NCBI RefSeq assembly: GCF_000348985.1
Contig: NC_035922.1
Coordinates: 62,001 to 126,000, forward strand
Direction: 5' to 3'
DNA from: Huiozyma naganishii CBS 8797
Taxonomy: Eukaryota; Ascomycota; Saccharomycetes; Saccharomycetales; Saccharomycetaceae
DNA length: 64,000 nucleotides
The notes below the pieces were generated by a model. The model was given only the letters and a program-made list of their open reading frames with translations, was not told the origin of the DNA and did no database searches. The translations under genes and the position numbers were made by a program. Shown here piece by piece: positions 8,263 through 18,074 of the stretch (the stretch's first letter is position 1; every line of letters begins with the position of its first letter).

Positions 8263-10605
8263 TCAGCGGATTATGTACTCGCTCGAGAGCGTGTTGCACT
8301 GGAGGTCGAAGATGGATTGCACGCACCAGTTCCACTCGACGACGAGCGCGGTGGCCGCTGCGTGGCCAGTGAGTTGCTGGAACCGTCGGGCCTGCGAGGG
8401 TCTTGTAGCGACGAGCACGTAGTCTGGTGCTGCGGCCTCGGTGGTGCCCCCGGCCTCGTTCTTGAGGATGTCGCCCTCTTGGAACTTGCGCGGGAGCGTG
8501 CGGGTCTCTTGGATCCCGTGCGCGCGTAGTATGCCCGCGACGACCGTGGACCCGCCCGCGATGTCGTGGGCGAGGTTGACGCGGTGGATGCCCGCTCGTG
8601 GGAACACTCTTGCCGGCAGCGCACTCAGAGCCATCACAGAGGGGTCCACCTCTGGGATCCGGTACTGAGGGTCACCGGCATCCGGGTACTCATCGATGGG
8701 GGGCTTCTCGTTTAGCGCGAGCAAGTCCTCAACAAACTGCGGCACGAGAGCGTACTGCAACGGGTGGAAACTCAGGCTTGTCAGGAACTTGACCGTTCTC
8801 AACCGTTTTGGCGCTATTATGCAGTTCAATTGGCGGTGGGGTGTCGCCGTCGCGACGTCATCGTGGAGGGACACGCCGAGTTCCCCTAGCCGCTGCTTCT
8901 CTTCGGCGGTTAACCGCTCGAGGCAGTTAGTGGTCACAGCCTCGATCTGGTACGGCCGATGGGAATCTCGGTTGTCTATCGGTTTTTCGTGGGGGGCCCC
9001 ACACCCCTCTTCCGTTTGGGATCGCTGCTGGACTGGGGACTCGCCGATACGTTTCTCAGGTCTCGTACAGTGCATCGTTCCCTGCGTCGACTCTGTATCC
9101 TCTATTTGAAGCTTGATGTGGTTCGCCGATACATTCCCGCCAGGTTTAGTAATCGAGTCGTCGTCACCTTCAGACCCACTCGGGCTGCTCGTCACTACAT
9201 CACGGTGATGCTCAGATGCTGTTTGGAAATTGTCATCCGCCCTCCCATCGGATTGCGTAAGATCAATCTGCGTCTCAGGGGTACCCCCCGATGCGTCCTC
9301 TTGTGACACACTGTTCTGCACGGCACCGATCTGGCCGAGCATGTTACCGCCCTCAGAGACACGTACAGGTATCTCCGCGTACCTCGACCCAGCGGTATCG
9401 ACTGCCTCCCCCAGTCGCAGACAGTCCTCCAGCCACAGGTAGTTCACTACACTGCACCGGTCCCTCAACTGCGTCGTCGCAGCGGTGTACTTCCTCCCAG
9501 AACGCGACCGCGTGACAAGGATCTCGTTCGCACGCGTCAACTCCGGTGTAGGGATAATTCCAAGCATACGGCACACAGTCCTCACGTAGTGTCTTTGAAG
9601 AGCATAGAAGTTGCTGTAACTTGCACTCATCCGGCGTGACTCGAACACGGCGCCTGGCGGGGAACGGTATACCAATTTGCCAACGGACGGGACGAACGAG
9701 TCCAGCTGGATCATCTCAAACAACCAGTACCACGTGTTGTGTCCGTCCCCGTTAGTAACGGTCAACCCACCCAAGTGGAATGACCGCACTTGACTTATAA
9801 TTGGGTCCGAGTTGGTGGAACCGCCAAGTCCCGCCACGATTCGCGAGAGAATGCCACATATTTGGCCGCCCATTTGCTGGTCCAACACAAACGTGTAACC
9901 TGTGAGAAATTTGGATTGGCCCCTGGAGAGTTGGAGAGACTCCACTCTCTCCCAGGCGGGCTTGTCCGTTGATTTCTCAGTGATCGTATGCTCCGCTGTC
10001 CCGACATCCGAGCAACTCATGAAACACTCTACCAGCCATGTGACGTAGACAAACTTTATCTTAGCCGCTGCGGTCCCAGGGAACACCTCCACTGCACTGA
10101 TGGCAAGGTCTTCGTGTTGGTTTGCGATCACATGCGTCGTCCTCGTCGAAAGTATCTGATTGATGCTACCACCGAGGGATACGATCATCTGAGAGTAGAA
10201 AGCAATCTCACCCTCTGTGAATGAGAACGGCGAGAGGTATATCTGCGTATTCTTCAAATGGTGAGTTCCATTCGGACTATGCGTCTCCGGCTGTACTATC
10301 TTGTTCTTGGCTATGCAATGGATGATCCACGACGATTTGACTACGGGGATGTAAAGGTCAAACGCCATTACTTTGTAAAACGAGAAATCACACGTGTTCG
10401 AAACTATGAAATGTATATCCGTTTCTTCCAACTTGAAATATGATATGATCGCGCTCTTGTCGGTAAGTTCCTCCCCTGTATCAGTGTTGTAGAGAGGTAC
10501 CGAGTCACACCCGTTATTCTTAAGCATCTTCTCGAACCCTAAAGTCTCGTCATTCTGAGGGCCCACCACCAGTACATTCAGACCCTGGAACAAATCAGAT
10601 GGCAT
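8263..10605 (-). CDS. RTT107: Rtt107, multi-BRCT DNA-damage scaffold
   Basis: A 780-residue protein recognised as Rtt107 (S. cerevisiae YHR154W, 1070 residues), a scaffold at stalled forks that binds Slx4, Rtt101-Mms22 and gamma-H2A. Matching segments include the N-terminal BRCT pair with HFIVSNTCDFSFYKVMAFDLYIPVV, the PTPELTRANEILVTRS region of a central BRCT (about residues 350-365), and the C-terminal BRCT pair with LNCIIAPKRLRTVKFL, then VNLAHDIAGG and VEWNWCVQSIFDL. It is about 290 residues shorter than the S. cerevisiae protein, mainly in the disordered linker before the C-terminal pair (about 420-580). In S. cerevisiae this gene sits in the duplicated sister region on chromosome VIII; here it lies between YHB1 and PHO81. 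The start ATG is clear. Confidence 0.93.
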   Translation of the reverse strand: MPSDLFQGLNVLVVGPQNDETLGFEKMLKNNGCDSVPLYNTDTGEELTDKSAIISYFKLEETDIHFIVSNTCDFSFYKVMAFDLYIPVVKSSWIIHCIAKNKIVQPETHSPNGTHHLKNTQIYLSPFSFTEGEIAFYSQMIVSLGGSINQILSTRTTHVIANQHEDLAISAVEVFPGTAAAKIKFVYVTWLVECFMSCSDVGTAEHTITEKSTDKPAWERVESLQLSRGQSKFLTGYTFVLDQQMGGQICGILSRIVAGLGGSTNSDPIISQVRSFHLGGLTVTNGDGHNTWYWLFEMIQLDSFVPSVGKLVYRSPPGAVFESRRMSASYSNFYALQRHYVRTVCRMLGIIPTPELTRANEILVTRSRSGRKYTAATTQLRDRCSVVNYLWLEDCLRLGEAVDTAGSRYAEIPVRVSEGGNMLGQIGAVQNSVSQEDASGGTPETQIDLTQSDGRADDNFQTASEHHRDVVTSSPSGSEGDDDSITKPGGNVSANHIKLQIEDTESTQGTMHCTRPEKRIGESPVQQRSQTEEGCGAPHEKPIDNRDSHRPYQIEAVTTNCLERLTAEEKQRLGELGVSLHDDVATATPHRQLNCIIAPKRLRTVKFLTSLSFHPLQYALVPQFVEDLLALNEKPPIDEYPDAGDPQYRIPEVDPSVMALSALPARVFPRAGIHRVNLAHDIAGGSTVVAGILRAHGIQETRTLPRKFQEGDILKNEAGGTTEAAAPDYVLVATRPSQARRFQQLTGHAAATALVVEWNWCVQSIFDLQCNTLSSEYIIR

Positions 10606-12150
10606 AATTCAAAATGTCAAAGTAGTGGAGTGTCGCGGTCCCGTCTTCGCACCATACAACAAACTCATCGCGTAGAATCAAGTAACGGTTTGTTACCAGT
10701 TCCTTAACAGTTTTCCATTTTTAATTTTTCACTTAAGGCGCATCTTAAAGAGATACAGCGGTTACATCTGAGAAGCAGTTGCATTGCAGCACAGGCTCTG
10801 TGCCAGCAGTCAATTATAACTTGATGTATTGTTGGATGGGGTTGCGGCTCGTGGAAACATGAAGTGTCCTTGTTTTCTCGAAGTTTAGGGCATTTTCTTG
10901 CCAGATATATAGAATGTGTATAGCGGTCTGAGAAATAGCTGGCATTTTCCCCAACCATCAAAATCAAACTACTGTCCTTTTTAAAATAACTAGTTATCCA
11001 TTTGAAGTAATTGAAAGGTTTGAAGCTAACCGTTCCTGTCCACACACGACTTGTCGCTCTTTATTTATTTGGATATCTTTTAGTTTAATGTTTTTAACAG
11101 GGAAGAAAAGATCGAAACGTCTACAAAGCTATATTTCCAGATAAAGAAAAGATATAAACGGTTATGTTATTGTAACCCCAGCAGCAAGAATAACTGTATC
11201 CATTAGTCGTTGATGAGGGGGAGCACTTTGCTTTCCCTCTACTTTTTTGCCGGGTTTGCAAGAAATAGTACCAATATAAAGAATACTTGCAATCTTTGGT
11301 GCGATCAACTATGAATATCAGCATGCCGATAATTGAGAGAAATAGTTTAGTCTGATATTTAGAAGAATGGCAAAATTCAGAATAGAGAGATTGAGTAGGT
11401 TCCAGCCGGTCAAAGAGAGTTGTTGTAAAAAAACCCTCAACCATAGTTTCTCGAACGCAGGTCCTGGGACAAACTTACACTTAATTTTTTGAGGGCAACC
11501 GTCTAGAATCTCTCTTAGATATGAAACTACGTTACAAAGCAAGGACCTACAAGCATTTGCTCGAGTGTTTCGGTCGGGGCAAGCTGCTCTCCGAAATAAC
11601 GATCCTCCAATACTTTTTGCAGACCTCAACAAGATTCGAAGATACAATTTGTTTGAGCGGGACGGTACATGCTACCAACTCTCGGCATAATTCGACCTGT
11701 TGAAAATGGCAATATGGCTCAAGTGTTTACAATGATCCAAAACTTTCTTACTTATCGCGTTACAACATCATTTTCGCCTGAACCGGAATTAATCCAAGAG
11801 CGCACATGTGATCGAATAACACCAAAACCCACATGCTAATCCTTTATTGGCTTGCCACGTTCCAAACAACAATAGACACAACAGCACATGTCAATTTAGT
11901 CTGGTATTGTTTGAGGGTTTAAAAGCGCTTGGCAGGGACCAGAAACGAGCTTTTGCACCTTCCGAATCTTTACGGCTGCTAAGTTTTACCATACTTTGGA
12001 GCCGCATGTACGCCCAGCACCGGCACTACGTGACCACAAGGCGCAACGCTACCGCTCCCGGCCTGCCAACAGCACCCCGGTACAACGCGCGTCTTTCTGC
12101 GTCATCGGGCGCTTCGCAGACTCTCTTTCCTTCTACACCAATTGTAAACC

Positions 12151-12157
12151 CACGTGG
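12151..12157 (+). promoter_or_regulatory. Pho4-type CACGTGG site upstream of PHO81
   Basis: CACGTGG embedded in AACCCACGTGGCAC, about 334 bases before the PHO81 ATG. Pho4 prefers CACGTG flanked by G/T outside the core, and S. cerevisiae PHO81 is activated by Pho4 through a site at a similar distance. Function here is inferred from sequence and position. Confidence 0.65.
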
Positions 12158-12282
12158 CACAGTTCAGAGCGCGAGAAATACGGTTGGAAGAAGTCAGACT
12201 TGTCATCCACATCTGCCGAATGAAACAGCCTCAGGTCCCGTAAGAGTAGACCCTGGCCATCCGGGTATGCCAGTGATCGCGT

Positions 12283-12290
12283 ATAAATAT
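12283..12290 (+). promoter_or_regulatory. TATA box upstream of PHO81
   Basis: TATAAATA about 195 bases before the PHO81 start and 126 bases after the CACGTGG site. This order is typical of a PHO-regulon promoter. Confidence 0.55.
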
Positions 12291-12484
12291 TGGTTCGTGC
12301 AGTCCCGGTAGAGATTTACTGTCATCGCGTCACGTCTTGTGTTTTTATTCTTCATCTTAAAAAACGCTACTGAGCAATCCAGCAATTCTTGCGATAAAGA
12401 GGATCCCTTCCAAGTATTCGAGTTTCAAGGGCACCGTAACCGGTTGTTTACAGAGGTTAGAAAGAACACTGTAGTACTACCAAG

Positions 12485-15400
12485 ATGAAGTTTGGTAAGT
12501 ATCTTGAATCGCGGCAGTTGGAGCTGCCGGAATACAGCAATCACTTCATTGATTACAAAGCGTTGAAAAAGCTTATTAAACAACTGGCATTCCCTGCAAT
12601 GGTTTACGAGAGCAAAGAGAACGCGGGGAGTGCCGATACAAAAGCAGACGATGTTGGAGTTTTGGACAGGCAATTTGACGACTCAGTAGCGTATAAAAGG
12701 CTACAGGAGAACAAAGCTTCATTCTTCTTCAGGCTGGAGAGAGAATTGGAAAAAGTGAACATGTTCTACTTGCAGAAGGAGTCCGATCTAAAGATAAAGT
12801 TCAACATTTTGCAGTCCAAATACTTGGAATACAAGAACAACGGGAAGTTGAACTCAAAATCCAACCTTTCCTTCAAAGCCATATATGGTGGATTTATTAA
12901 ATTCCAAAAGGATCTAATCAATTTTGAACAGTACGTTGAACTTAATAAAATAGGGTTTTCTAAAGCCTTGAAGAAATGGGATAAGAGGTCTTATTCCCAG
13001 GACAAGGAGTTCTATCTAGCTACTGTGGTGTCTGTACAGCCCATCTTCATCAGAACGGAGGCCCTTAAATTGAACGATGAGACGATAAATATACTGATTG
13101 AGCTTAACGACCTGAAAAGCACCCTTACTGGAGATGAAGACTCAAACATAGACGCTCGCAAGAGGTCAGAATCTTCATTTGCTGGGGTAGGCCCGATCGT
13201 TAATCGGGGGCTGATGAAGAATGAAGATTTTGACAGTGATACGGAAATTGAACATTGGTACTCGGAACTCCTAAACATTTCCAAATTGAAAGATGAGGAT
13301 AGAAGATACAGCGCCATCAAAACATTCGCTTTGGAGAGAATGAAACCATTTTTCACACAGAATATACCGATTACTAGGATAGATAGAGCAGTGGTATTGA
13401 AAGAATCTATATCCAAACTGTTTCTCTTACTGACCGGCTCAAATATGGACGATCAGTGTTTGCAATTATTTTACGATTCTGTCAAGGATAAAATTGACCT
13501 CTCCTATTGTGATGAGGATGATGAGATCTTCTCAAAAAGGAATATATTTCACGAAAGTGCACACTGTCTTACACAACAGCGTGATTTTATTGTTGAGATA
13601 ACTATCAGAACTTTACCTAGAGATACACTGAAAAGGCTGTTGAACACTCAAGACATCCATTTGCGTACTCCGCTCCACTATGCCAGTGAACTGGGCAAAA
13701 CGAAAATGGCTCAAGATATGATTAACGTCGATTGTGGTATAGCTGAGTATATTGATGCCTTGGACAATGACTCGAGAACTCCGCTAGTTCTCGCCATTAT
13801 CAATAACCATAACGACATTGTCGAAGCACTATTGATGCAAGGTCATGCTGAACTGTGGCCTAACATGAACGGCAACTTGCAGTTTTCACCGCTGCTGACT
13901 GCTTGCAGGTATAACAATTATGGAGCAACGAAAATCATTTTAAGACTTTGCAATGAACGAGGTATTCAGTTCAACAGCGTACAGGACTCTCATGGGTTAG
14001 GCGCTTTGCACCTTGTTGCAAAATACGGGGGTGACCCAAGTCTCATTGATCTGTTGATTGAGTATGGCGCTGATCCGAACGAGCTTGACAGCTTAGATAA
14101 CTTGCCACCGATTGTGTACGCCATCAAGGAAGGAAGGCCGTTACTGGTCAACAAACTTTTGAAGAGCGGAGCAAACATCAACATGAAAGACGACGAGGGG
14201 AAGAGCCCATTGTTTTACGCCTTGTGGGAGAGTAACATAAGAGTTCTAAACGAATTACTGCCTTATGTGAAGGAATCTGATAAGCTTTACAATAAAATTT
14301 CTTTAACGAATCCCACCCTAACTCCCAGTAAGGTATCCTTGACCCAAATGATGTCATTATCTGAAGACGAAGATATCAATGACGCATACGATTCTTTAGA
14401 TAACATTCCTGCATTCACATTGCCACCACCGACCATCCCATTGAGGAAATATGGGCACAATTTCTTAGAACAAAAGATATTTGTTAAAGTAATTCTACAA
14501 AGATACACCAACTGTATTGAGTTGCATCCATCAGATGAAAATCTAATAGTCCCTACACCGGGTAGAATCACAGTCACTTCAAACTCTTTTGATATGATAC
14601 CGAGAAACATTATTTTAAAAAACAGTGAGGGCGATACGCAAAACCTGGAGGACGACGACACAGAGAATGGTGAGATAAACTTTCAAGTTGATACGCTTGA
14701 TGGGTTTGTTATTGATTTTGAAATCTTCCCAGCCTTTGGGACGCGACTAATTGCAAAGTCCACTGCGATGCCCTTTTTGTTTCGCGAAAAAAGGCTGATA
14801 AACAGTAAAAGCGAGATTAGGTTACCGCTGTTTGATTCCCGCTTAAATAATATTGGAACATTAAAGTTCAAATATCAAGTTATTTACCCATATGAGGGTA
14901 GACCTTTGCAAATTACCAAGTACGAGCCTTACTGGAAGTCTACCGCTAATAGCAATGCCATCAGGGGTACGGGAATAAACAGTAAACTAAACACTGCAGA
15001 GGATGTTGCAAATACCTTGGTTGTCAACGAGCTGCACTTTGTGACATCCTCCTCTCTGAAAGGGGAATTTATTGAAATCAAAGTGTTCCACTTACAAGAT
15101 GGCACTATTGTTGCAGCACCTGAGTTTTGGATGGACGTTAAGGGCACCAAATTTCTGCTAACGGATCTTTCAGTCAAGCAAGTGGAATTATTATCTGGTA
15201 GAAGTATCAGCAATGTTGAAGAGAATGACCTCGATACGTCAGAGAAGGTAAAGCAATTGATACAGAGCAGGGTTATTGATTTTGAGACCCTGCTCGGTCG
15301 GATCCCCAAAACCATGCAACTAGTGATCCAGTGTTGCTTCCCAACGATGCGCGAGATCAACACGATTCCAGTAAAAATATCTCCTCAACTGAGTGTGAAC

Positions 15401-15964
15401 AAATTTATAAACAGTGTCCTGTACATTGTATTTGAGCATGAAAGGTCGTTGCGTCATTCAGGGGAGAAAATCCGTTCCATCGTGTTCAGTTCATGTAACT
15501 GGCAGGTTTGTGCTATTCTGAACTGGAAACAACCCAACTTCCCCGTTTTACTCCAAATGAACACGCTTTCTTGTCAAGCGGATGGCAAATTCATCAGTGA
15601 CACACCTCATAGATTGAAAAAATTGTCCACCCAGTATAGAAGTTACGGTGAGCAAACGAACAGTACAGATGCCACTGGAGGGGCACACCATTTCAATGAC
15701 AATGAAATCGAATACAATGACAATATCCGCATTCGTGATATGGTTAAATTTGCCGTCAACAACAACGTTCTTGGTGTGATTATTCCTTACAACATACTGA
15801 AATTGTCAGAAACGTTTGTCAGTAGTATCAAGGGCCAAGAATTGCTGCTGATCGGGTCAAGTGATAATAATGTTACCGGTGGTTCGGAAGATGAACCGAT
15901 ACAGATCGACAATGACTTGAACGGGACCTACACAAACTCAAAACTAGTGTTGAAGAACCCGTAA
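12485..15964 (+). CDS. PHO81: Pho81, CDK inhibitor of the phosphate pathway
   Basis: An 1159-residue protein (S. cerevisiae 1178) that inhibits the Pho80-Pho85 kinase when phosphate is low, allowing Pho4 to enter the nucleus. The N-terminal SPX domain (about residues 1-200) starts MKFGKYLESRQLELPEYSNHF-like and contains the IDYKALKKLIKQL helix that binds inositol pyrophosphates. Ankyrin repeats run from about residue 390 to 610 (RTPLHYASELGKTKMAQ, then ALHLVAKYGGDPSLIDLLIE, then NKLLKSGANINMKDDEGKSP). The segment after them corresponds to the minimal Pho80-Pho85 inhibitory region. The C-terminal part is a degenerate glycerophosphodiester phosphodiesterase-like domain, non-catalytic in the family. 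The gene is visibly more AT-rich than many neighbours. Divergent from RTT107, with PHO-type promoter elements upstream. Confidence 0.97.
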   Translation: MKFGKYLESRQLELPEYSNHFIDYKALKKLIKQLAFPAMVYESKENAGSADTKADDVGVLDRQFDDSVAYKRLQENKASFFFRLERELEKVNMFYLQKESDLKIKFNILQSKYLEYKNNGKLNSKSNLSFKAIYGGFIKFQKDLINFEQYVELNKIGFSKALKKWDKRSYSQDKEFYLATVVSVQPIFIRTEALKLNDETINILIELNDLKSTLTGDEDSNIDARKRSESSFAGVGPIVNRGLMKNEDFDSDTEIEHWYSELLNISKLKDEDRRYSAIKTFALERMKPFFTQNIPITRIDRAVVLKESISKLFLLLTGSNMDDQCLQLFYDSVKDKIDLSYCDEDDEIFSKRNIFHESAHCLTQQRDFIVEITIRTLPRDTLKRLLNTQDIHLRTPLHYASELGKTKMAQDMINVDCGIAEYIDALDNDSRTPLVLAIINNHNDIVEALLMQGHAELWPNMNGNLQFSPLLTACRYNNYGATKIILRLCNERGIQFNSVQDSHGLGALHLVAKYGGDPSLIDLLIEYGADPNELDSLDNLPPIVYAIKEGRPLLVNKLLKSGANINMKDDEGKSPLFYALWESNIRVLNELLPYVKESDKLYNKISLTNPTLTPSKVSLTQMMSLSEDEDINDAYDSLDNIPAFTLPPPTIPLRKYGHNFLEQKIFVKVILQRYTNCIELHPSDENLIVPTPGRITVTSNSFDMIPRNIILKNSEGDTQNLEDDDTENGEINFQVDTLDGFVIDFEIFPAFGTRLIAKSTAMPFLFREKRLINSKSEIRLPLFDSRLNNIGTLKFKYQVIYPYEGRPLQITKYEPYWKSTANSNAIRGTGINSKLNTAEDVANTLVVNELHFVTSSSLKGEFIEIKVFHLQDGTIVAAPEFWMDVKGTKFLLTDLSVKQVELLSGRSISNVEENDLDTSEKVKQLIQSRVIDFETLLGRIPKTMQLVIQCCFPTMREINTIPVKISPQLSVNKFINSVLYIVFEHERSLRHSGEKIRSIVFSSCNWQVCAILNWKQPNFPVLLQMNTLSCQADGKFISDTPHRLKKLSTQYRSYGEQTNSTDATGGAHHFNDNEIEYNDNIRIRDMVKFAVNNNVLGVIIPYNILKLSETFVSSIKGQELLLIGSSDNNVTGGSEDEPIQIDNDLNGTYTNSKLVLKNP

Positions 15965-16023
15965 GGCAAGAGGCAGGTTTTTACTCCCCACTCTTGACCG
16001 AGACTACATAGCATTTATTGAAG

Positions 16024-16722
16024 TTAGATATTATTCGTAAAGTAATTGCGCACTTCGTCGTTCAAGGCCACATCCACGGCTTTCTGATTGCGACCATCCT
16101 CGATGTCCTGGTCTGCCTCGTATTTGACAACCAACGTGACGGCGACGTCGCCGTGACCCTCCGCTAAGGCGTGGAACAGCGGTGTCCATCCGGATCTATC
16201 AGTCCAGTTGATTGGAGATTTCCCCGCAGTGCACAGGAACTCCACCAACTTCATAGACCCAACCGAAGCGGCTCTGTGGAGTGGGATCTGCTGGTTTTTA
16301 TCCTTGATTCTGGTGGACGCGCCATTCTCGACTAGGAAACGGACCACCTCGTAGTGACCCTTAGCGACTGCGAGATGCAGAGCGGTAGTACCTTGCCCTG
16401 TCTGCAAATTGAGGTCTGGCTTGGTATCTCTTTCGTACAGTTTCTTAACGAGGGTCAACGAACCAACAGCACAGGCGATATGGAAGGGGGTCCAGTTGGA
16501 GTCGTCGAGCAACGTGTCCAAGTCTACACCCTGCATATGGGCTAGCAAAAGGGCCACTATGTCTTGGTGGTTGAACGAGACGGCCCAATGCAGGGGGGTT
16601 CTCTCGGACTGGTCTCTGTCCAGTACGAGCGACGCGGGGGTTTCCGCATCGCTGATTATTGCGGCAGCCTCGGACAGGTTTCCGTTCATGCACGCCTGGT
16701 GCAGCGCAAACGTTTGGGGCAT
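16024..16722 (-). CDS. NAS6: Nas6, proteasome regulatory-particle assembly chaperone
   Basis: A 232-residue all-ankyrin protein (S. cerevisiae 228; human gankyrin) that binds the C-terminal domain of the ATPase Rpt3 during 19S base assembly. Seven ankyrin units are readable, with clear ones being RTPLHWAVSFNHQDIVALLL, then TPFHIACAVGSLTLVKKLYE, then TALHLAVAKGHYEVVRFLVE, then IPLHRAASVGSMKLVEFLC and TPLFHALAEGHGDVAVTLV. Start and stop match the family. It converges with PHO81 as in S. cerevisiae, only 59 bases apart. A one-mismatch Rpn4-type PACE element (GGAGGCAAA, 17087-17095) lies in the shared promoter with PHB2, a weak hint of proteasome co-regulation. Confidence 0.95.
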   Translation of the reverse strand: MPQTFALHQACMNGNLSEAAAIISDAETPASLVLDRDQSERTPLHWAVSFNHQDIVALLLAHMQGVDLDTLLDDSNWTPFHIACAVGSLTLVKKLYERDTKPDLNLQTGQGTTALHLAVAKGHYEVVRFLVENGASTRIKDKNQQIPLHRAASVGSMKLVEFLCTAGKSPINWTDRSGWTPLFHALAEGHGDVAVTLVVKYEADQDIEDGRNQKAVDVALNDEVRNYFTNNI

Positions 16723-17165
16723 GGTTTGTGCACAGAAGATGCTGTAAAATTGTCAGTGTATATCCCAATCTCTCTCTGGATACCAATCTGTGGAGTGTTT
16801 TGTAAGAGCGATGGGAATTTGCCCTTTTCTCTTAAAATATATATCAAGTGACAGAGATGCCCTCTACGATGGTGAACCGTGGAGGTTCTAACTTAGTGGG
16901 AGATGTGTCTACCCCTCACTATATATAGAGACCTCCGTGTGGGCGCTAATCGGGGTGCCCAGCTGGGGTCCTACCCAGCTGGGGGTCAGGATCTAATATC
17001 ACTCTCCACGACAGCCCTGTAATTTGCCTCGAGTATTGCAACTTTCAGTTTAAAACGTCTCTTCGAAGCGGAGACCAGGGAGAAGGGGAGGCAAAAAGTT
17101 GTTGAGGACTCTTATACAGACACAGAGGCACACTGTTTGATACTTTAGCTGGCTAGGGTTTTTGG
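16723..17165. other. NAS6/PHB2 divergent promoter
   Basis: Contains a TATATATAGAG stretch near 16920-16930, two copies of a CCCAGCTGGG dyad 16 bases apart (see separate entry), and GGAGGCAAA at 17087, one base from the proteasome-associated control element. No gene seen. Confidence 0.55.
16958..16983. repeat. Duplicated CCCAGCTGGG dyad
   Basis: Perfect 10-base palindromes CCCAGCTGGG at 16958-16967 and 16974-16983, each followed by G(G)GTC, spaced 16 bases start to start. Possibly paired binding sites for a dimeric factor; the factor is not identified. Confidence 0.7.
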
Positions 17166-18074
17166 ATGGAACGGACCTANNNNNNNNNNNNNNNNNNNNG
17201 CAACCCGATGAAGAACGGGCGGTTTGGGGCCCCCCGGGGGCCACTTGGTGTATTTGCTGGGCTTGGGGGTCTCATTGTACTTGGAGGAGGTGCATTGTTG
17301 TTGAATTCTGCGCTGTTCAACGTTGACGGTGGACACCGGGCGATTGTGTACTCGCGGATCGGCGGTGTATTGCCCCGGATATACAACGAGGGGACGCACT
17401 TCGTGCTGCCCTGGCTGGAGACGCCCATTGTGTACGATGTGCGGGCGAAACCGAGGAACGTAGCGTCGCTGACTGGGACGAAGGACCTGCAAATGGTAAA
17501 CATTACCTGTAGAGTGCTTTCGAGACCCGATGTGACGCAGTTGCCCACGCTGTACAGGACGTTAGGGCAGGACTACGATGACCGGGTGCTGCCGTCGATT
17601 GTTAATGAGGTGCTGAAGTCTGTTGTTGCGCAGTTTAACGCGTCGCAGCTGATCACGCAGAGAGAGAAAGTGTCCCGGTTGATCCGGGAGAACCTCGTGC
17701 GCCGTGCGTCGAGGTTCAACATTATGCTTGACGATGTGTCCATCACGTACATGACTTTCTCCCCTGAATTTACGAACGCGGTGGAGGCTAAGCAGATTGC
17801 ACAACAGGATGCGCAACGGGCTGCGTTTATTGTCGACAAGGCGAGGCAAGAGAAGCAGGGGATGGTCGTGAAGGCTGTTGGTGAGGCGAAGTCCGCGGAA
17901 CTGATCGGTGAGGCAATCAAGAAATCCAAGGATTACGTCGAGTTGAAGAGACTGGATACCGCGAAGGAGATCGCCACTATCTTGGCCGCGTCCCCCAACA
18001 GAGTGGTCTTGGACAACGAGTCGTTACTGCTAAACACTCTATTGGACGCTAGAATGGGCGACGGGAAGAAGTAA
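17166..18074 (+). CDS. PHB2: Prohibitin 2, interrupted by an assembly gap
   Basis: Prohibitin-2, which forms ring assemblies with Phb1 in the mitochondrial inner membrane and modulates m-AAA protease and cristae structure. About 302 codons are readable including the gap (S. cerevisiae 310). A membrane anchor follows the gap (GVFAGLGGLIVLGGGALLL), then the SPFH/PHB domain with HRAIVYSRIGG, RAKPRNVASLTGTKDLQMVN, the coiled-coil EAKQIAQQDAQRAAFIVDKARQ and a GEAKSAELIGEAIKKS tail. A run of 20 N at 17180-17199 falls only four codons after the likely ATG, so the exact N-terminus and even the start frame are uncertain. An ATG after the gap at 17208 is in frame. Homology suggests 10-15 residues may be missing. 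Confidence 0.95.
   Translation: MERTXXXXXXXXNPMKNGRFGAPRGPLGVFAGLGGLIVLGGGALLLNSALFNVDGGHRAIVYSRIGGVLPRIYNEGTHFVLPWLETPIVYDVRAKPRNVASLTGTKDLQMVNITCRVLSRPDVTQLPTLYRTLGQDYDDRVLPSIVNEVLKSVVAQFNASQLITQREKVSRLIRENLVRRASRFNIMLDDVSITYMTFSPEFTNAVEAKQIAQQDAQRAAFIVDKARQEKQGMVVKAVGEAKSAELIGEAIKKSKDYVELKRLDTAKEIATILAASPNRVVLDNESLLLNTLLDARMGDGKK
17180..17199. other. Assembly gap (20 N) in PHB2 N-terminus
   Basis: Unresolved bases inside the PHB2 N-terminal segment. Real gap length is unknown. Comparison with Phb2 suggests more sequence is missing than 20 bases. Confidence 0.95.

Larger units (their letters stand above)
10606..12484. other. Long intergenic region between RTT107 and PHO81
   Basis: Nearly 1.9 kb without a gene I can support. 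It is AT-richer than the RTT107 body. Several frames of 70-155 codons exist on both strands, but none has recognisable content or a plausible start context. The PHO81-proximal part holds a CACGTGG site (12151) and a TATA box (12283). Two synonymous copies of a six-residue frame (11683-11700 and 11874-11891) hint at a decayed coding relic; see findings. Confidence 0.5.

Noticed and set aside
10704..12311. Several 70-155 codon frames on both strands between RTT107 and PHO81, including a possible SPO16
   Set aside because: None matches Spo16 or another protein I can recall, several start from non-ATG codons, and they overlap each other.
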